Source: Betaproteobacteria bacterium (GTDB lineage Bacteria > Pseudomonadota > Gammaproteobacteria > Burkholderiales > Burkholderiaceae_C). Taken from it: a stretch of 64,000 nucleotides of DNA. This document shows positions 17,474-25,584 of the stretch, one piece after another (the stretch's first letter is position 1; the number at the start of each line of letters is the position of its first letter). The stretch is from the NCBI GenBank assembly GCA_025356445.1, contig JANXSZ010000028.1, positions 101,247 to 165,246 on the forward strand, in the 5' to 3' direction. The position numbers and the translations under genes were made by a program. Under the pieces are notes generated by a model that worked only from the letters and a program-made list of their open reading frames with translations, ran no database searches and was not told the DNA's origin.

Positions 17474-18103
17474 ATGCGGAATACCCCCGGCTTTACCAAC
17501 AATATAGGTGCGGCTATTGGCCGTAAAACCACGTTAACCGTGGCCCTGCTGCTCGGTGTGGGCCATGCCGCGCTGGCGGCTGCACCGCCGGCCAAGGCCA
17601 TCGCCACACAGGCGGCGCCAAGCTGCCCGACCAACTTGGCGTACACCGTGCAACGGCTGCAAGACGAAAAGCCACAGTCGCTGTGCCAGTACGCAGGCAA
17701 AGTGGTGCTGGTGGTGAACACCGCCAGCTTTTGCGGCTACACCGGGCAGTACAAAGGGCTGGAAGCGCTCTACGCCAAGTACAAAACCAAGGGACTGGTG
17801 ATACTGGGTTTTCCATCAAATGATTTTGAGCAAGAGAGCGGCAGCAACCAACAAATTGCCGATTTCTGCGAAAACACCTTTGGCGTGAAATTCCCGATGT
17901 TCACCAAAACCGCCGTCTCTGGTAAAGACGCCAGCCCGCTCTACCAGCAGCTTGCCACCACCACAGGTACCGCGCCGCAATGGAACTTTCACAAATACCT
18001 GCTGGCACGCGATGGCCGGGTGGTGGCCAATTACCCCTCCAAAGTGGCCCCTGAAGACCAGGCATTTTTGAAGGAGATTGAAAAGCAGTTGCAGGTACAC
18101 TGA
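17474..18103 (+). CDS. Exported glutathione peroxidase family protein (Cys type)
   Basis: A 209-residue thiol peroxidase reducing hydroperoxides. A signal peptide (RKTTLTVALLLGVGHAALAA) indicates export. The catalytic motif VVNTASFCGYTGQYKGLEAL holds Cys in place of selenocysteine. The second landmark FPSNDFEQESG keeps the fold position but replaces the usual resolving Cys (FPCNQF) with Ser, and QWNFHKYLL supplies the Trp and Asn of the active site. ATG 17474 is preferred over an upstream in-frame TTG (17465) because AAAGG lies at 17460-17464. It precedes the lipid-modification block, which fits protection against membrane peroxides. Confidence 0.9.
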   Translation: MRNTPGFTNNIGAAIGRKTTLTVALLLGVGHAALAAAPPAKAIATQAAPSCPTNLAYTVQRLQDEKPQSLCQYAGKVVLVVNTASFCGYTGQYKGLEALYAKYKTKGLVILGFPSNDFEQESGSNQQIADFCENTFGVKFPMFTKTAVSGKDASPLYQQLATTTGTAPQWNFHKYLLARDGRVVANYPSKVAPEDQAFLKEIEKQLQVH

Positions 18104-18422
18104 AGAAACATTACCATTCAGTCTAAATATGACCGTTTGGTTTTCAAAAAACCCTGCAACTCCAAAGCCTAAATCAAATGCTGATAATTCATCGCATACC
18201 AGCCCTGCTTGCCCTGTGTTGCAAGGCTGACCTGATTCGGCTCAGGCTTGCACGAACGACAAGCCAACCACCTTTATTGCTGCAAAGTCTTCTGGAACCT
18301 GATGTTTCGGTTGCAATCCTGGGGCGGTTCTCCTCCTCCCTCCCTCCCAAGTTCGTCTCGGGGCGCTTTGCGGCTTTTTTATTCCCGGTCTATGCAGACC
18401 GTCTGTGCAGTCAGGGCATGCC
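18104..18422 (+). other. 319-base intergenic stretch before the FAD-oxidoreductase operon
   Basis: No gene is visible. The stretch presumably holds the promoter of the eight-gene operon, but no convincing -35/-10 pair or MerR-type operator was recognised. A 21-base polypyrimidine run (18328-18348) places GGGAGGGAGGGAGG on the minus strand, a possible G-quadruplex about 75 bases before the start codon. Confidence 0.5.
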
Positions 18423-19739
18423 GTGACTGCCCCCCTCAAGGTCGCCATCATCGGCTCAGGCATTTCGGGCCTGGCGGTGGCGCACACCTTGCAAGGCCAT
18501 GCCGATGTCAGCCTGTTTGAAGCAGGCAACTACTTCGGTGGCCACACCCATACCGTAGACATGACCCTGCCCGATGCGCAGGGCCAAGCGGTTACCCATG
18601 GTGTGGACACCGGTTTTCTGGTCTTCAACGAGCGCACCTACCCTAACCTCATCAACTTGTTTGCAGAACTGGGCGTGCAAACGGCGCTCTCAGAAATGTC
18701 GTTTTCGGTGCAAGTGCCTGGTGCTGCCGGCAAAACAGGCCATGAAACGCTGGAATGGAGTGGCAACAGCCTCAACACGGTCTTCGCCCAACGCAGCAAC
18801 CTGCTGAACGGTCAGTTTTGGCGCATGTTGGCCGATGTGGTGCGCTTCAACACCCTGGTCACTCGCTTGGCCCGCCAAGACCGCGACAGCGATCTGGTGC
18901 AGCCACTGGGTGATTTCCTGAACGCGTACAGGTTCAGTAACGCTTTTCGCGATTGGTATTTTCTGCCCATGCTGGGCTGCATCTGGAGCTGCCCCACCGA
19001 CCAGATGCTGCAATTCCCCGTGGCCACCATGGTGCGGTTTTGCCATAACCATGGTTTGGTGCAAATCACCAACCGCCCCCAGTGGTTCACCGTGGCTGGC
19101 GGGGCACGGCACTACGTGGACAAAATCACAGCCAACATCGCCGACAAACGCCTGAACACCCCTGTGCATCTGATCGAGCGTGATGCCAGCGGTGTGCGCA
19201 TCGTGACCCAGGGCCGTGCCGAGCGGTTTGACAAGGTGGTGATCGCCACCCACTCCGACCAAGCGCTGGCCCTGCTGCGCGAGCCCAGCCCACAGGAACA
19301 CGCCACGCTGGGCGCCATCCGCTACCAAAGCAACCGGGCTGTGCTGCACACTGATGCCTCGGTGCTGCCAAAACGTCAGTCCGCCTGGGCCGCGTGGAAC
19401 TACGCACGGGTGGCCAGCAGCAGCAAAGAATCCGCCCAGGTTTGCCTGCATTACCTCATCAACCGGCTGCAACCCGTGCCGTTCGCCCAGCCGGTGGTGG
19501 TGTCGCTCAACCCCATGCAGCCGATTGATCCTCGCCACATCCATGGCGAATTCAATTACGCCCACCCGGTCTTCGATCTGGCGGCCTTGGAAGCCCAGGA
19601 GCACATGGCCATGCTGCAAGGCCAGCGCCACACCTACTTCGCCGGAGCGTGGATGGGCTACGGCTTTCACGAAGACGGCCTCAAGGCGGGCTTGGGTGTC
19701 GCCCGTTCGCTGCTGAAAAGCACCCACGCCCGTGGATGA
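18423..19739 (+). CDS. FAD/NAD(P)-dependent amine-oxidase-type oxidoreductase
   Basis: About 438 residues. The N-terminal Rossmann motif VAIIGSGISGLAVAHTLQ binds FAD. Further family marks are FNERTYPNLINLFAELGVQ, RFDKVVIATHSDQALALL and the C-terminal FAD-contacting segment YFAGAWMGYGFHEDGLKAG. This subgroup ('NAD/FAD-binding protein' next to DUF1365 and cfa) is conserved in proteobacterial stress clusters, and work in Rhodobacter and other bacteria links such clusters to modification of unsaturated fatty acids. The GTG at 18423 is favoured (AGGG seven bases upstream); an in-frame GTG at 18405 has no ribosome binding site. The 3' end overlaps the DUF1365 gene by eight bases, indicating one operon. 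Confidence 0.9.
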   Translation: MTAPLKVAIIGSGISGLAVAHTLQGHADVSLFEAGNYFGGHTHTVDMTLPDAQGQAVTHGVDTGFLVFNERTYPNLINLFAELGVQTALSEMSFSVQVPGAAGKTGHETLEWSGNSLNTVFAQRSNLLNGQFWRMLADVVRFNTLVTRLARQDRDSDLVQPLGDFLNAYRFSNAFRDWYFLPMLGCIWSCPTDQMLQFPVATMVRFCHNHGLVQITNRPQWFTVAGGARHYVDKITANIADKRLNTPVHLIERDASGVRIVTQGRAERFDKVVIATHSDQALALLREPSPQEHATLGAIRYQSNRAVLHTDASVLPKRQSAWAAWNYARVASSSKESAQVCLHYLINRLQPVPFAQPVVVSLNPMQPIDPRHIHGEFNYAHPVFDLAALEAQEHMAMLQGQRHTYFAGAWMGYGFHEDGLKAGLGVARSLLKSTHARG

Positions 19740-20565
19740 CCCCACGCCGCTGCCTGCCAACACCCTGGCCCAGCCCCTGCTGGGCTTGGGCCAAGTACGC
19801 CACACCCGCCTCAAGCCCGCACGCCACGCCTTCGTTTACCCCACCTACTTTCTGATGCTGCCCCTGCGAAGCCTGCAGAACATCAAAAACAATAGCAGCT
19901 CTAGCTCATCCAGCTTGCACCAAAACGGCATTTCATTCAATAAACGCGCGGCACTGAGCTTTTACGACTGTGACCACGGTGATGGCCGCGCACCCGAGCA
20001 AGGCGGTGCACTGGCGTGGCTGGACACCCTGCTCCACACCGAAGGCATTACCGATGCCACCGGTGAAATCTGGCTGCACTGCTATCCCCGTGTGCTGGGC
20101 TACACCTTCAAGCCCGTCAGCTTTTGGTACTGCCACCGCACCAACGGCACGCTGAGGGCCATCGTGGTTGAAGTCAACAACACTTTTGGCGAGCGGCACT
20201 GTTACCTGCTTGACCGACCCCGTTACGGCGCAGAACAGCGCGCGACCAAAGTTTTCCACGTATCGCCGTTTTGCGAGGTCACAGGGGAATACCGCTTTCG
20301 CTTTATGCGCACCGAGAAAAAGGGCACACCCCACACCGTGGTGCGCATCGACTACGACGACGCGACCGGCCCCCTGCTGCAAACCAGCGTCAGCGGCCAA
20401 CTGATCCCAGCCACACACGCCGCCGTGCGCCACGCGCTGTGGCGCTACCCGGCCATGACCTTTGGGCTGATAGCTCGCATCCATTGGCAGGCGGTGCAAC
20501 TCTGGCTGAAACGGGTGAAGTTCATCGGCAAACCGGTGCCACCTGAAAAGTTTGTCACGCGCTGA
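19732..20565 (+). CDS. DUF1365 family protein
   Basis: A 277-residue protein recognised by RHTRLKPARHAFVYPTYFLM, YDCDHGDG, YPRVLGYTFKPVSFWYCH and VEVNNTFGERHCYLL, all characteristic of DUF1365. It starts with GTG 19732 inside the end of the oxidoreductase gene. The family has no settled biochemical function but almost always accompanies the FAD oxidoreductase and the CFA-synthase-like enzyme, so a joint fatty-acyl modification is likely. An odd serine-rich insertion (residues about 54-62, a run of seven Ser) coincides exactly with a degenerate copy of the dispersed repeat at 19880-19896. Confidence 0.9.
   Translation: MDDPTPLPANTLAQPLLGLGQVRHTRLKPARHAFVYPTYFLMLPLRSLQNIKNNSSSSSSSLHQNGISFNKRAALSFYDCDHGDGRAPEQGGALAWLDTLLHTEGITDATGEIWLHCYPRVLGYTFKPVSFWYCHRTNGTLRAIVVEVNNTFGERHCYLLDRPRYGAEQRATKVFHVSPFCEVTGEYRFRFMRTEKKGTPHTVVRIDYDDATGPLLQTSVSGQLIPATHAAVRHALWRYPAMTFGLIARIHWQAVQLWLKRVKFIGKPVPPEKFVTR
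19880..19896. repeat. Degenerate 17-bp repeat copy
   Basis: ACATCAAAAACAATAGC at the poly-serine insertion of the DUF1365 protein; 16 of its bases are repeated exactly at 21914-21929. Confidence 0.5.
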
Positions 20566-20604
20566 AGCCACATCCAACATCCGGTCTGCCCCGTACCCCA
20601 CCTT

Positions 20605-21858
20605 ATGAACACCTCCACAGCCAGCCCTTCCAGCTTCACCTCGTCCACCTTGGCGCTCCCCCCTGGCACGCCCGCCTCCGCCCGCACCGCCTTGAAGCTG
20701 TTGCAGCGCCTGCGCCACGGCGCGCTGACCCTGCAACTGCCTGACGGCAGCCTGCACCACTTCGGCCACACCGACCCAACCGGTGCCGTGCATACCGCCG
20801 CCATCACCATGAAAAACTGGAACGTCTGCAAAGCCGCGCTCAGCTCGGGTGACATCGGCTTTGCCGAAAGCTATATCGCTGGCGACTGGACGACCCCCAA
20901 TCTGGCCGATTTGATGAAGGTCTTCATCAGCAACCGCCAAGAGGTGGAAGACGTGATCTATGGCAGCTGGCTGGGCAGACTGGTCTACCGCATCCAACAC
21001 CTGTTCAACCGCAACACCAAGGCCAACAGCCAGAAGAACATCCACGCCCACTACGACCTGGGCAACGCGTTTTACACCCTGTGGCTGGACGGCACGATGA
21101 ACTACTCGTCCGCCTGGTTCGACGGCGACCACACCCAACCCATGGCTGACGCGCAAAACGCCAAAGTGCGCCGCGCCCTGCGCATGGCCAACGTACAACC
21201 TGGCAACCGCGTGCTGGAAATCGGTTGCGGCTGGGGCGCACTCGCCGAAATGGCGATCACCGAGTTCAACGCCACGCTGACCGGCGTCACCCTCAGCACC
21301 GAGCAACTGGCGTTTGCGAATACGCGCATGGCACGCCTGGGCCAGAGCCGTACTGCTGATTTGCGTTTGCAGGATTACCGCGACATCAACGACGGCCCTT
21401 ACGACGCGATTTGCTCGATCGAGATGGTCGAAGCCGTGGGGCGCGAATACTGGTCCACCTACTTTGCCAGCATCAGTCGCCTGCTCAAACCCGGCGGCCG
21501 TGCCTGTGTGCAAAGCATCGTGATCGACGATGGCCTGTTTGAGCGCTACATCGAATCGACCGACTTCATTCAGCAGTACATCTTCCCTGGTGGCTGCTTG
21601 CCCTGTCCGCGTGAATTCAAGCGTGAAGCCGAAAAAGCCGGTCTGCAAGTCATCGACAGCTTCGCCTTCGGCACCGACTACGCCGAAACCCTGCGGCGCT
21701 GGCGAGCCCAGTTCCTGGCAGAAAAAGCCCGTGTGCTGCAACTCGGGTTTGACGAGAAATTCATGCGCCTGTGGGAGTTCTACCTTGCCTACTGCGAAGC
21801 CGCTTTCGACAAGGCCAATATCGACGTGGTGCAGTACACCTTGCAAAAACCGCTCTGA
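20605..21858 (+). CDS. cfa: Cyclopropane-fatty-acyl-phospholipid synthase-like methyltransferase
   Basis: A 417-residue S-adenosylmethionine-dependent enzyme acting on unsaturated acyl chains of phospholipids. The SAM-binding motif is VLEIGCGWGALAE near residue 200. NIHAHYDLGNAFYTLWLDGTMNYSSAWF (shown here in outline only) and EMVEAVGREYW contain the family's active-site residues, and YIFPGGCLP follows. It lies 39 bases after the DUF1365 gene. In Rhodobacter sphaeroides, related genes under the singlet-oxygen sigma factor take part in making furan fatty acids via methylated intermediates. Whether this enzyme makes cyclopropane rings or such branched/furan precursors cannot be told from sequence. 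Confidence 0.92.
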   Translation: MNTSTASPSSFTSSTLALPPGTPASARTALKLLQRLRHGALTLQLPDGSLHHFGHTDPTGAVHTAAITMKNWNVCKAALSSGDIGFAESYIAGDWTTPNLADLMKVFISNRQEVEDVIYGSWLGRLVYRIQHLFNRNTKANSQKNIHAHYDLGNAFYTLWLDGTMNYSSAWFDGDHTQPMADAQNAKVRRALRMANVQPGNRVLEIGCGWGALAEMAITEFNATLTGVTLSTEQLAFANTRMARLGQSRTADLRLQDYRDINDGPYDAICSIEMVEAVGREYWSTYFASISRLLKPGGRACVQSIVIDDGLFERYIESTDFIQQYIFPGGCLPCPREFKREAEKAGLQVIDSFAFGTDYAETLRRWRAQFLAEKARVLQLGFDEKFMRLWEFYLAYCEAAFDKANIDVVQYTLQKPL

Positions 21859-21903
21859 CCTCCGACTGAAGACCCTCTGAACCTAGAAACACCCAAGGTT
21901 GCC

Positions 21904-22449
21904 ATGCATTCACCATCAAAAACAATAGCTGCCTGCGCTCTGTGGGCTTGCACTTTTGGCCTTTTTGGCATGAATTCAGCTTTGGCACAACCCGCAGAGC
22001 TGCCTGCGGCCAAGCTGACGGGGACATCCAAACTGCGCGTGTTTGGTTTCGAGATTTACGATGCCCGGCTGTGGGTCACGCCTGGCTTCAAACGCAGCGA
22101 TTACAGCCAAACGGCATCGGCGCTGGAGCTCACCTACCTGCGCAACTTCAAAGGTGCGGTCATCGCAGAACGCTCACTCAAAGAGATGCGCCGTGTCGAG
22201 CCTTTCAGCGAAGCACTGGCCAAGCAGTGGCTGGCGGACATGACGGCAGCCTTTCCGGATGTGAAGGTGGACGACCGCCTGACCGGCATTTATACCCCTG
22301 GCGCAGGCCTGCGCCTGCTGTTCAACGACAAACCCCTGACTGAGCTGAAAGACCCGGTTTTCGCCCGCGTCTTCATGGGTATTTGGCTCTCGCCCAAAAC
22401 CTCAGAACCGGCCATGCGCGACGCGCTGCTGGCGGACGCCGGGCCTTGA
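21904..22449 (+). CDS. Chalcone-isomerase-like exported protein
   Basis: A 181-residue protein with an N-terminal signal peptide cleaved near ALA-QPAELPA, followed by LRVFGFEIYDARLWVTPGF and the SLKEMRR segment typical of the bacterial chalcone-isomerase-like fold (Chalcone_3). Bacterial members probably bind fatty acids or act in the periplasm rather than in flavonoid synthesis; this is inferred from the family. The signal peptide region carries a degenerate 17-bp repeat copy (21913-21929). The stop codon overlaps the TTG start of the transporter gene. Confidence 0.8.
   Translation: MHSPSKTIAACALWACTFGLFGMNSALAQPAELPAAKLTGTSKLRVFGFEIYDARLWVTPGFKRSDYSQTASALELTYLRNFKGAVIAERSLKEMRRVEPFSEALAKQWLADMTAAFPDVKVDDRLTGIYTPGAGLRLLFNDKPLTELKDPVFARVFMGIWLSPKTSEPAMRDALLADAGP
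21913..21929. repeat. Degenerate 17-bp repeat copy
   Basis: CCATCAAAAACAATAGC in the signal peptide of the chalcone-isomerase-like protein. Confidence 0.5.
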
Positions 22450-23774
22450 ACACCGACACCGCACCGCCATTACCGCCACCACAGCAACTCACGCCGTTGT
22501 CGTGGCAAAACGGCCTCAGCTATGGCGCACTGGGCCTGCCGCTGGCTTTCGTCGCGCTGCCGCTCTACATCATCTTGCCCAACCACTACGCCCGCGAATG
22601 GGGTGTGCCGCTGGCCACGCTGGGCTGGCTGCTGCTGGGGGCAAGGCTGTTTGACGCGCTGATCGACCCGCTGCTGGGCCGCTGGTGTGACCGGCTGTAT
22701 GCCCAATCCACCCGCGCCGTGCTGCGCTGGGGCGCAAGTGCTGCGGTGTTGCTGGGGTTGGGCTTCACCGCGCTGTTTTTCCCGCCCGTCAGCCTCGCCC
22801 CATCGCACAGTGCCGGTTTGCTGGTGTGGGCCGCGTCCGCTTTGCTGCTGACCTACACCGCTTACAGTTTTTTGAGCATCAGCCACCAGTCGTGGGCCGC
22901 ACGCCTGGGCGGCGACGAGGTGCAGCGCAGCCGTACCGTCGCTTGGCGCGAGGCGCTGGGCTTGGCAGGTGTTGTTTTGGCGTCAATTGTGCCTGTAGTG
23001 CTTGGCCTGCGGGCAACAGTAGCTCTCTTTTTTATAGCATTAGTCTTGGGATGGATGGCGTGGACGCTTGCGCCTCGGCCAGCACCCACCAGACGCACGA
23101 CCGCAGCGACCAGCGCTACCGCCACCATCGCCGCGACTTCACTGTGGCACCCGTTTTCCCACCCTGAATTCAGGCGTCTGCTGGCGGTCTTCATGCTCAA
23201 CGGCATTGCCAGCGCCGTGCCAGCCACGCTGGTGTTGTTCTTCGTTCAAGACCGCCTGCAAGCCCCTCCCGCGCTGCAACCGGCGTTTTTGGGCAGCTAC
23301 TTTGTCTGCGCGGCCTTGTCGATCCCGTTGTGGCTGCTGGCGGTCAAACACATCGGTTTAGCCCGCTGCTGGCTGGTGGGGATGGTGTTGGCGATGGTGA
23401 CGTTCATTGGCGCACTTGCGCTGGGTACGGGCGACACCACCGCCTTCCTCTTCGTTTGCGCCCTCTCCGGCGTGGCCCTGGGCACCGATTTGGCCCTGCC
23501 CAGCGCCTTGCTGGCCGGGGTGGTACAGCGCGCCGGTGACAGCGGCCACGCCGAGGGCAGTTACTTTGGTTGGTGGAATTTCGCCACCAAACTGAATTTG
23601 GCGCTTGCGGCCGGGCTGACCTTGCCACTGTTGGCGCAGTTCGGCTACGCCCCTGGTGTGCGCGACCCACAAGCCCTGGCCGCCCTCAGCACCGCCTATT
23701 GCCTGCTGCCGGTGGCCCTCAAGCTGATCGCGGCCACCCTGCTCTATACCCTCATCCTGCGAAAGTCCCCATGA
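22446..23774 (+). CDS. GPH/MFS-type transporter
   Basis: About 442 residues with twelve predicted membrane segments. LGWLLLGARLFDALIDPLLGRWCDRL, here abbreviated, is the first cytoplasmic-loop signature of the glycoside-pentoside-hexuronide (GPH) cation symporter group. FFGWWNFATKLN-like sequence (YFGWWNFATKLNLALAAG) follows in the second half. The TTG at 22446 overlaps the preceding stop and gives a proline-rich cytoplasmic N-terminus; no suitable ATG exists. GPH transporters are a standard member of the DUF1365/cfa/DUF3833 clusters, where their substrate is unknown. The stop overlaps the next ATG (ATGA). Confidence 0.88.
   Translation: MNTDTAPPLPPPQQLTPLSWQNGLSYGALGLPLAFVALPLYIILPNHYAREWGVPLATLGWLLLGARLFDALIDPLLGRWCDRLYAQSTRAVLRWGASAAVLLGLGFTALFFPPVSLAPSHSAGLLVWAASALLLTYTAYSFLSISHQSWAARLGGDEVQRSRTVAWREALGLAGVVLASIVPVVLGLRATVALFFIALVLGWMAWTLAPRPAPTRRTTAATSATATIAATSLWHPFSHPEFRRLLAVFMLNGIASAVPATLVLFFVQDRLQAPPALQPAFLGSYFVCAALSIPLWLLAVKHIGLARCWLVGMVLAMVTFIGALALGTGDTTAFLFVCALSGVALGTDLALPSALLAGVVQRAGDSGHAEGSYFGWWNFATKLNLALAAGLTLPLLAQFGYAPGVRDPQALAALSTAYCLLPVALKLIAATLLYTLILRKSP
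23022..23038. repeat. 17-bp dispersed inverted repeat (imperfect)
   Basis: GCTCTCTTTTTTATAGC in a membrane segment of the GPH/MFS transporter. Confidence 0.45.
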
Positions 23775-24313
23775 AAAGACGCCTGTTTTTAACCTCAGCC
23801 ACGGCCCTGAGCGCCTCCGCCTTGGCGCTCAGCGGCTGCGCCAGCCAAAAAATCGAGGCCTACGCCAACGACAAACCGCTGTTCGATTTACCCAGCTACT
23901 TCAACGGTGTGCTGGACGCTTACGGCGTCTTCACGGACCGCTCTGGCCAAGTCGTGAAACGCTTCACCGTGGTGATGACGTGCAGCTGGAACGGTGACGC
24001 GGGCCTACTGGACGAAGCCTTCAGCTACTCGGACGGTACCACCCAACAGCGCATCTGGCGGCTCCAGAAACTGGCGAATGGCAAGTTCACAGGCCGCGCA
24101 GACGACGTGGTGGGCGAGGCATTGGGCGAAACGCAGGGCAACGCTTTCCACTGGGCTTACACGCTGAGTTTGCCGGTGGACGGTACAGTCTACGAGGTGC
24201 AGTTCGACGACTGGATGTACCGCATGACGGACAAGGTGGTGTTGAACAAAGCCACCATGCGCAAATTCGGCGTGCGCCTGGGCGAAGTCACCCTGTCGTT
24301 CACCAAACGGTAG
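23771..24313 (+). CDS. DUF3833 family lipoprotein
   Basis: A 180-residue lipoprotein with signal sequence and lipobox LSGC (Cys about residue 22). Conserved DUF3833 features are KPLFDLPSYFNGVLDAYGVF, DRSGQVVKRFTVVM and WHW-type segments such as YEVQFDDWMYRMTDKVVLN. It starts at ATG 23771, overlapping the transporter stop. The function of this family is unknown; it occurs with the FAD-oxidoreductase/cfa set and probably acts at the periplasmic face of a membrane, perhaps on lipids. Confidence 0.88.
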   Translation: MKRRLFLTSATALSASALALSGCASQKIEAYANDKPLFDLPSYFNGVLDAYGVFTDRSGQVVKRFTVVMTCSWNGDAGLLDEAFSYSDGTTQQRIWRLQKLANGKFTGRADDVVGEALGETQGNAFHWAYTLSLPVDGTVYEVQFDDWMYRMTDKVVLNKATMRKFGVRLGEVTLSFTKR

Positions 24314-25096
24314 ATGGGCGCTTCTATGTCCCTCAATCCCCCCCTCACCGACTGGCACGGCAAAACCGTCTGGTTGATCGGCGCCTCCACCGGGATAGGT
24401 CGCGCCACGGCGTCACAGCTGTACGCGCTGGGGGCCACGGTGGTGGTGTCTGCCCGCAAAGTGGCGGCGCTGGAGTCGTTTGTAGAAACACACCCAGGCA
24501 GCTGCATCTTGCCGCTGGACAGCACCGATCAGGCAGCGGTGCGTACCGCCTGCGACGCGGTGTTCGCCCAAGGCCAAGTTGATCTGGTGCTGTACTGTGC
24601 GGGCTACTACAGCGAGCAGCGCGCCACCGCCTTCAACTTGGCTGAAATGCTGCACCACCTGGACGTGAACTACGTCGGCGCACTCTACCTGCTCGATGCC
24701 TTGCTGCCGCAGTTGCTGAAACAAGGCCATGGCCACATCAGTCTGGTCAGCAGCGTGGCGGGCTACCGGGGTTTGCCACAGTCGCTGGCCTACGGACCCA
24801 CCAAAGCCGCGTTGACCAATCTGGCCGAAACCCTGCACAATGATCTGGCGGACAGTGGCATTGCTGTCAGTGTCATCAACCCTGGGTTTGTCGAGACGCC
24901 TTTGACAGCACAGAATGGTTTTAAGATGCCAGCGCTTATTACACCGGAACAAGCAGCTACAGAAATCATAGCATCATGGAAAAAAGGCGAGTTTGAGATC
25001 CACTTTCCCAAACGCTTTACCCGCTGGATGAAGCTGCTGCGCATCCTGCCTAACAGCCTGTACTTTCAAGCGGTCAAACGGTTGAAAGTTGCCTAA
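24314..25096 (+). CDS. Short-chain dehydrogenase/reductase
   Basis: A 260-residue classical SDR: nucleotide-binding motif LIGASTGIGRATA, NAG-like YCAGYY, catalytic Ser in SLVSSVAGYRG, and YGPTK supplying the Tyr and Lys. ATG 24314 directly follows the DUF3833 stop; ATG 24326 is possible. The substrate is unknown. The position as the seventh gene of the lipid-stress operon suggests a fatty-acyl or aldehyde substrate. A good 17-bp repeat copy lies near its C-terminal end (24956-24972). Confidence 0.9.
   Translation: MGASMSLNPPLTDWHGKTVWLIGASTGIGRATASQLYALGATVVVSARKVAALESFVETHPGSCILPLDSTDQAAVRTACDAVFAQGQVDLVLYCAGYYSEQRATAFNLAEMLHHLDVNYVGALYLLDALLPQLLKQGHGHISLVSSVAGYRGLPQSLAYGPTKAALTNLAETLHNDLADSGIAVSVINPGFVETPLTAQNGFKMPALITPEQAATEIIASWKKGEFEIHFPKRFTRWMKLLRILPNSLYFQAVKRLKVA
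24956..24972. repeat. 17-bp dispersed inverted repeat
   Basis: GCTACAGAAATCATAGC near the 3' end of the SDR gene. Confidence 0.65.
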
Positions 25097-25109
25097 TGAC
25101 ACGGCCACT

Positions 25110-25541
25110 ATGATCCAAGACCCTGCCCAGCACCTCATCACCTACTTCGAGCAACTCACCCCGCAAAGTGTGGCCCAGATTGGCGCGCACTACACGGCAG
25201 ACGCCACCTTCAAAGACCCGTTCAACGAGGTGTACAGCGCGGCTGACATTGCGCACATCTTCAGTCACATGTTTGAGGCGCTGGAAGAGCCGCGCTTTGT
25301 GGTGACAGAGCGCATCGTGCAGGGTGCACAGTGTTTTTTGGTGTGGGATTTCAAGTTCCGCTTCCGCAACTTCCGCAAGGGGGAGCTGCAAACCATTCAC
25401 GGGGGTTCCCACCTGCGCTTCGCCGACGATGGTCGGGTGAACTACCACCGTGATTATTGGGATGCTGCGCAAGAACTGTATGAAAAGCTACCGGTGGTCG
25501 GTGGCGTGATGCGGTGGCTGAATAAAAGAGTCAACACCTGA
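25110..25541 (+). CDS. SnoaL-like (NTF2-fold) protein
   Basis: A 143-residue small alpha+beta barrel protein: YFEQLTPQSVAQIGAHYTADATFKDPF (abbreviated), FLVWDFKFRF and GGSHLRFADDGRV are typical of nuclear-transport-factor-2-like SnoaL proteins in this cluster type. ATG 25110 is 13 bases after the SDR stop; an in-frame TTG at 25089 would overlap it. The fold is a common small-molecule pocket and no catalytic residue can be assigned. It ends the operon. Confidence 0.82.
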   Translation: MIQDPAQHLITYFEQLTPQSVAQIGAHYTADATFKDPFNEVYSAADIAHIFSHMFEALEEPRFVVTERIVQGAQCFLVWDFKFRFRNFRKGELQTIHGGSHLRFADDGRVNYHRDYWDAAQELYEKLPVVGGVMRWLNKRVNT

Positions 25542-25551
25542 AAGCCTATGA

Positions 25552-25577
25552 CACCTCCCCCTTGCACAGGAGAGGTG
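25552..25577. terminator. Inverted repeat between convergent genes
   Basis: CACCTC (25552-25557) and GAGGTG (25572-25577) form a perfect 6-bp stem in the 43-base gap between two converging genes. No T-run follows on either strand, so a terminator role is tentative. Confidence 0.3.
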
Positions 25578-25584
25578 AAACAAA

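Noticed and set aside
19933..21846. 637-codon open frame on the minus strand across DUF1365 and cfa
   Set aside because: Antisense shadow of two recognised genes, with Gly/Gln/His-rich sequence and no motif.
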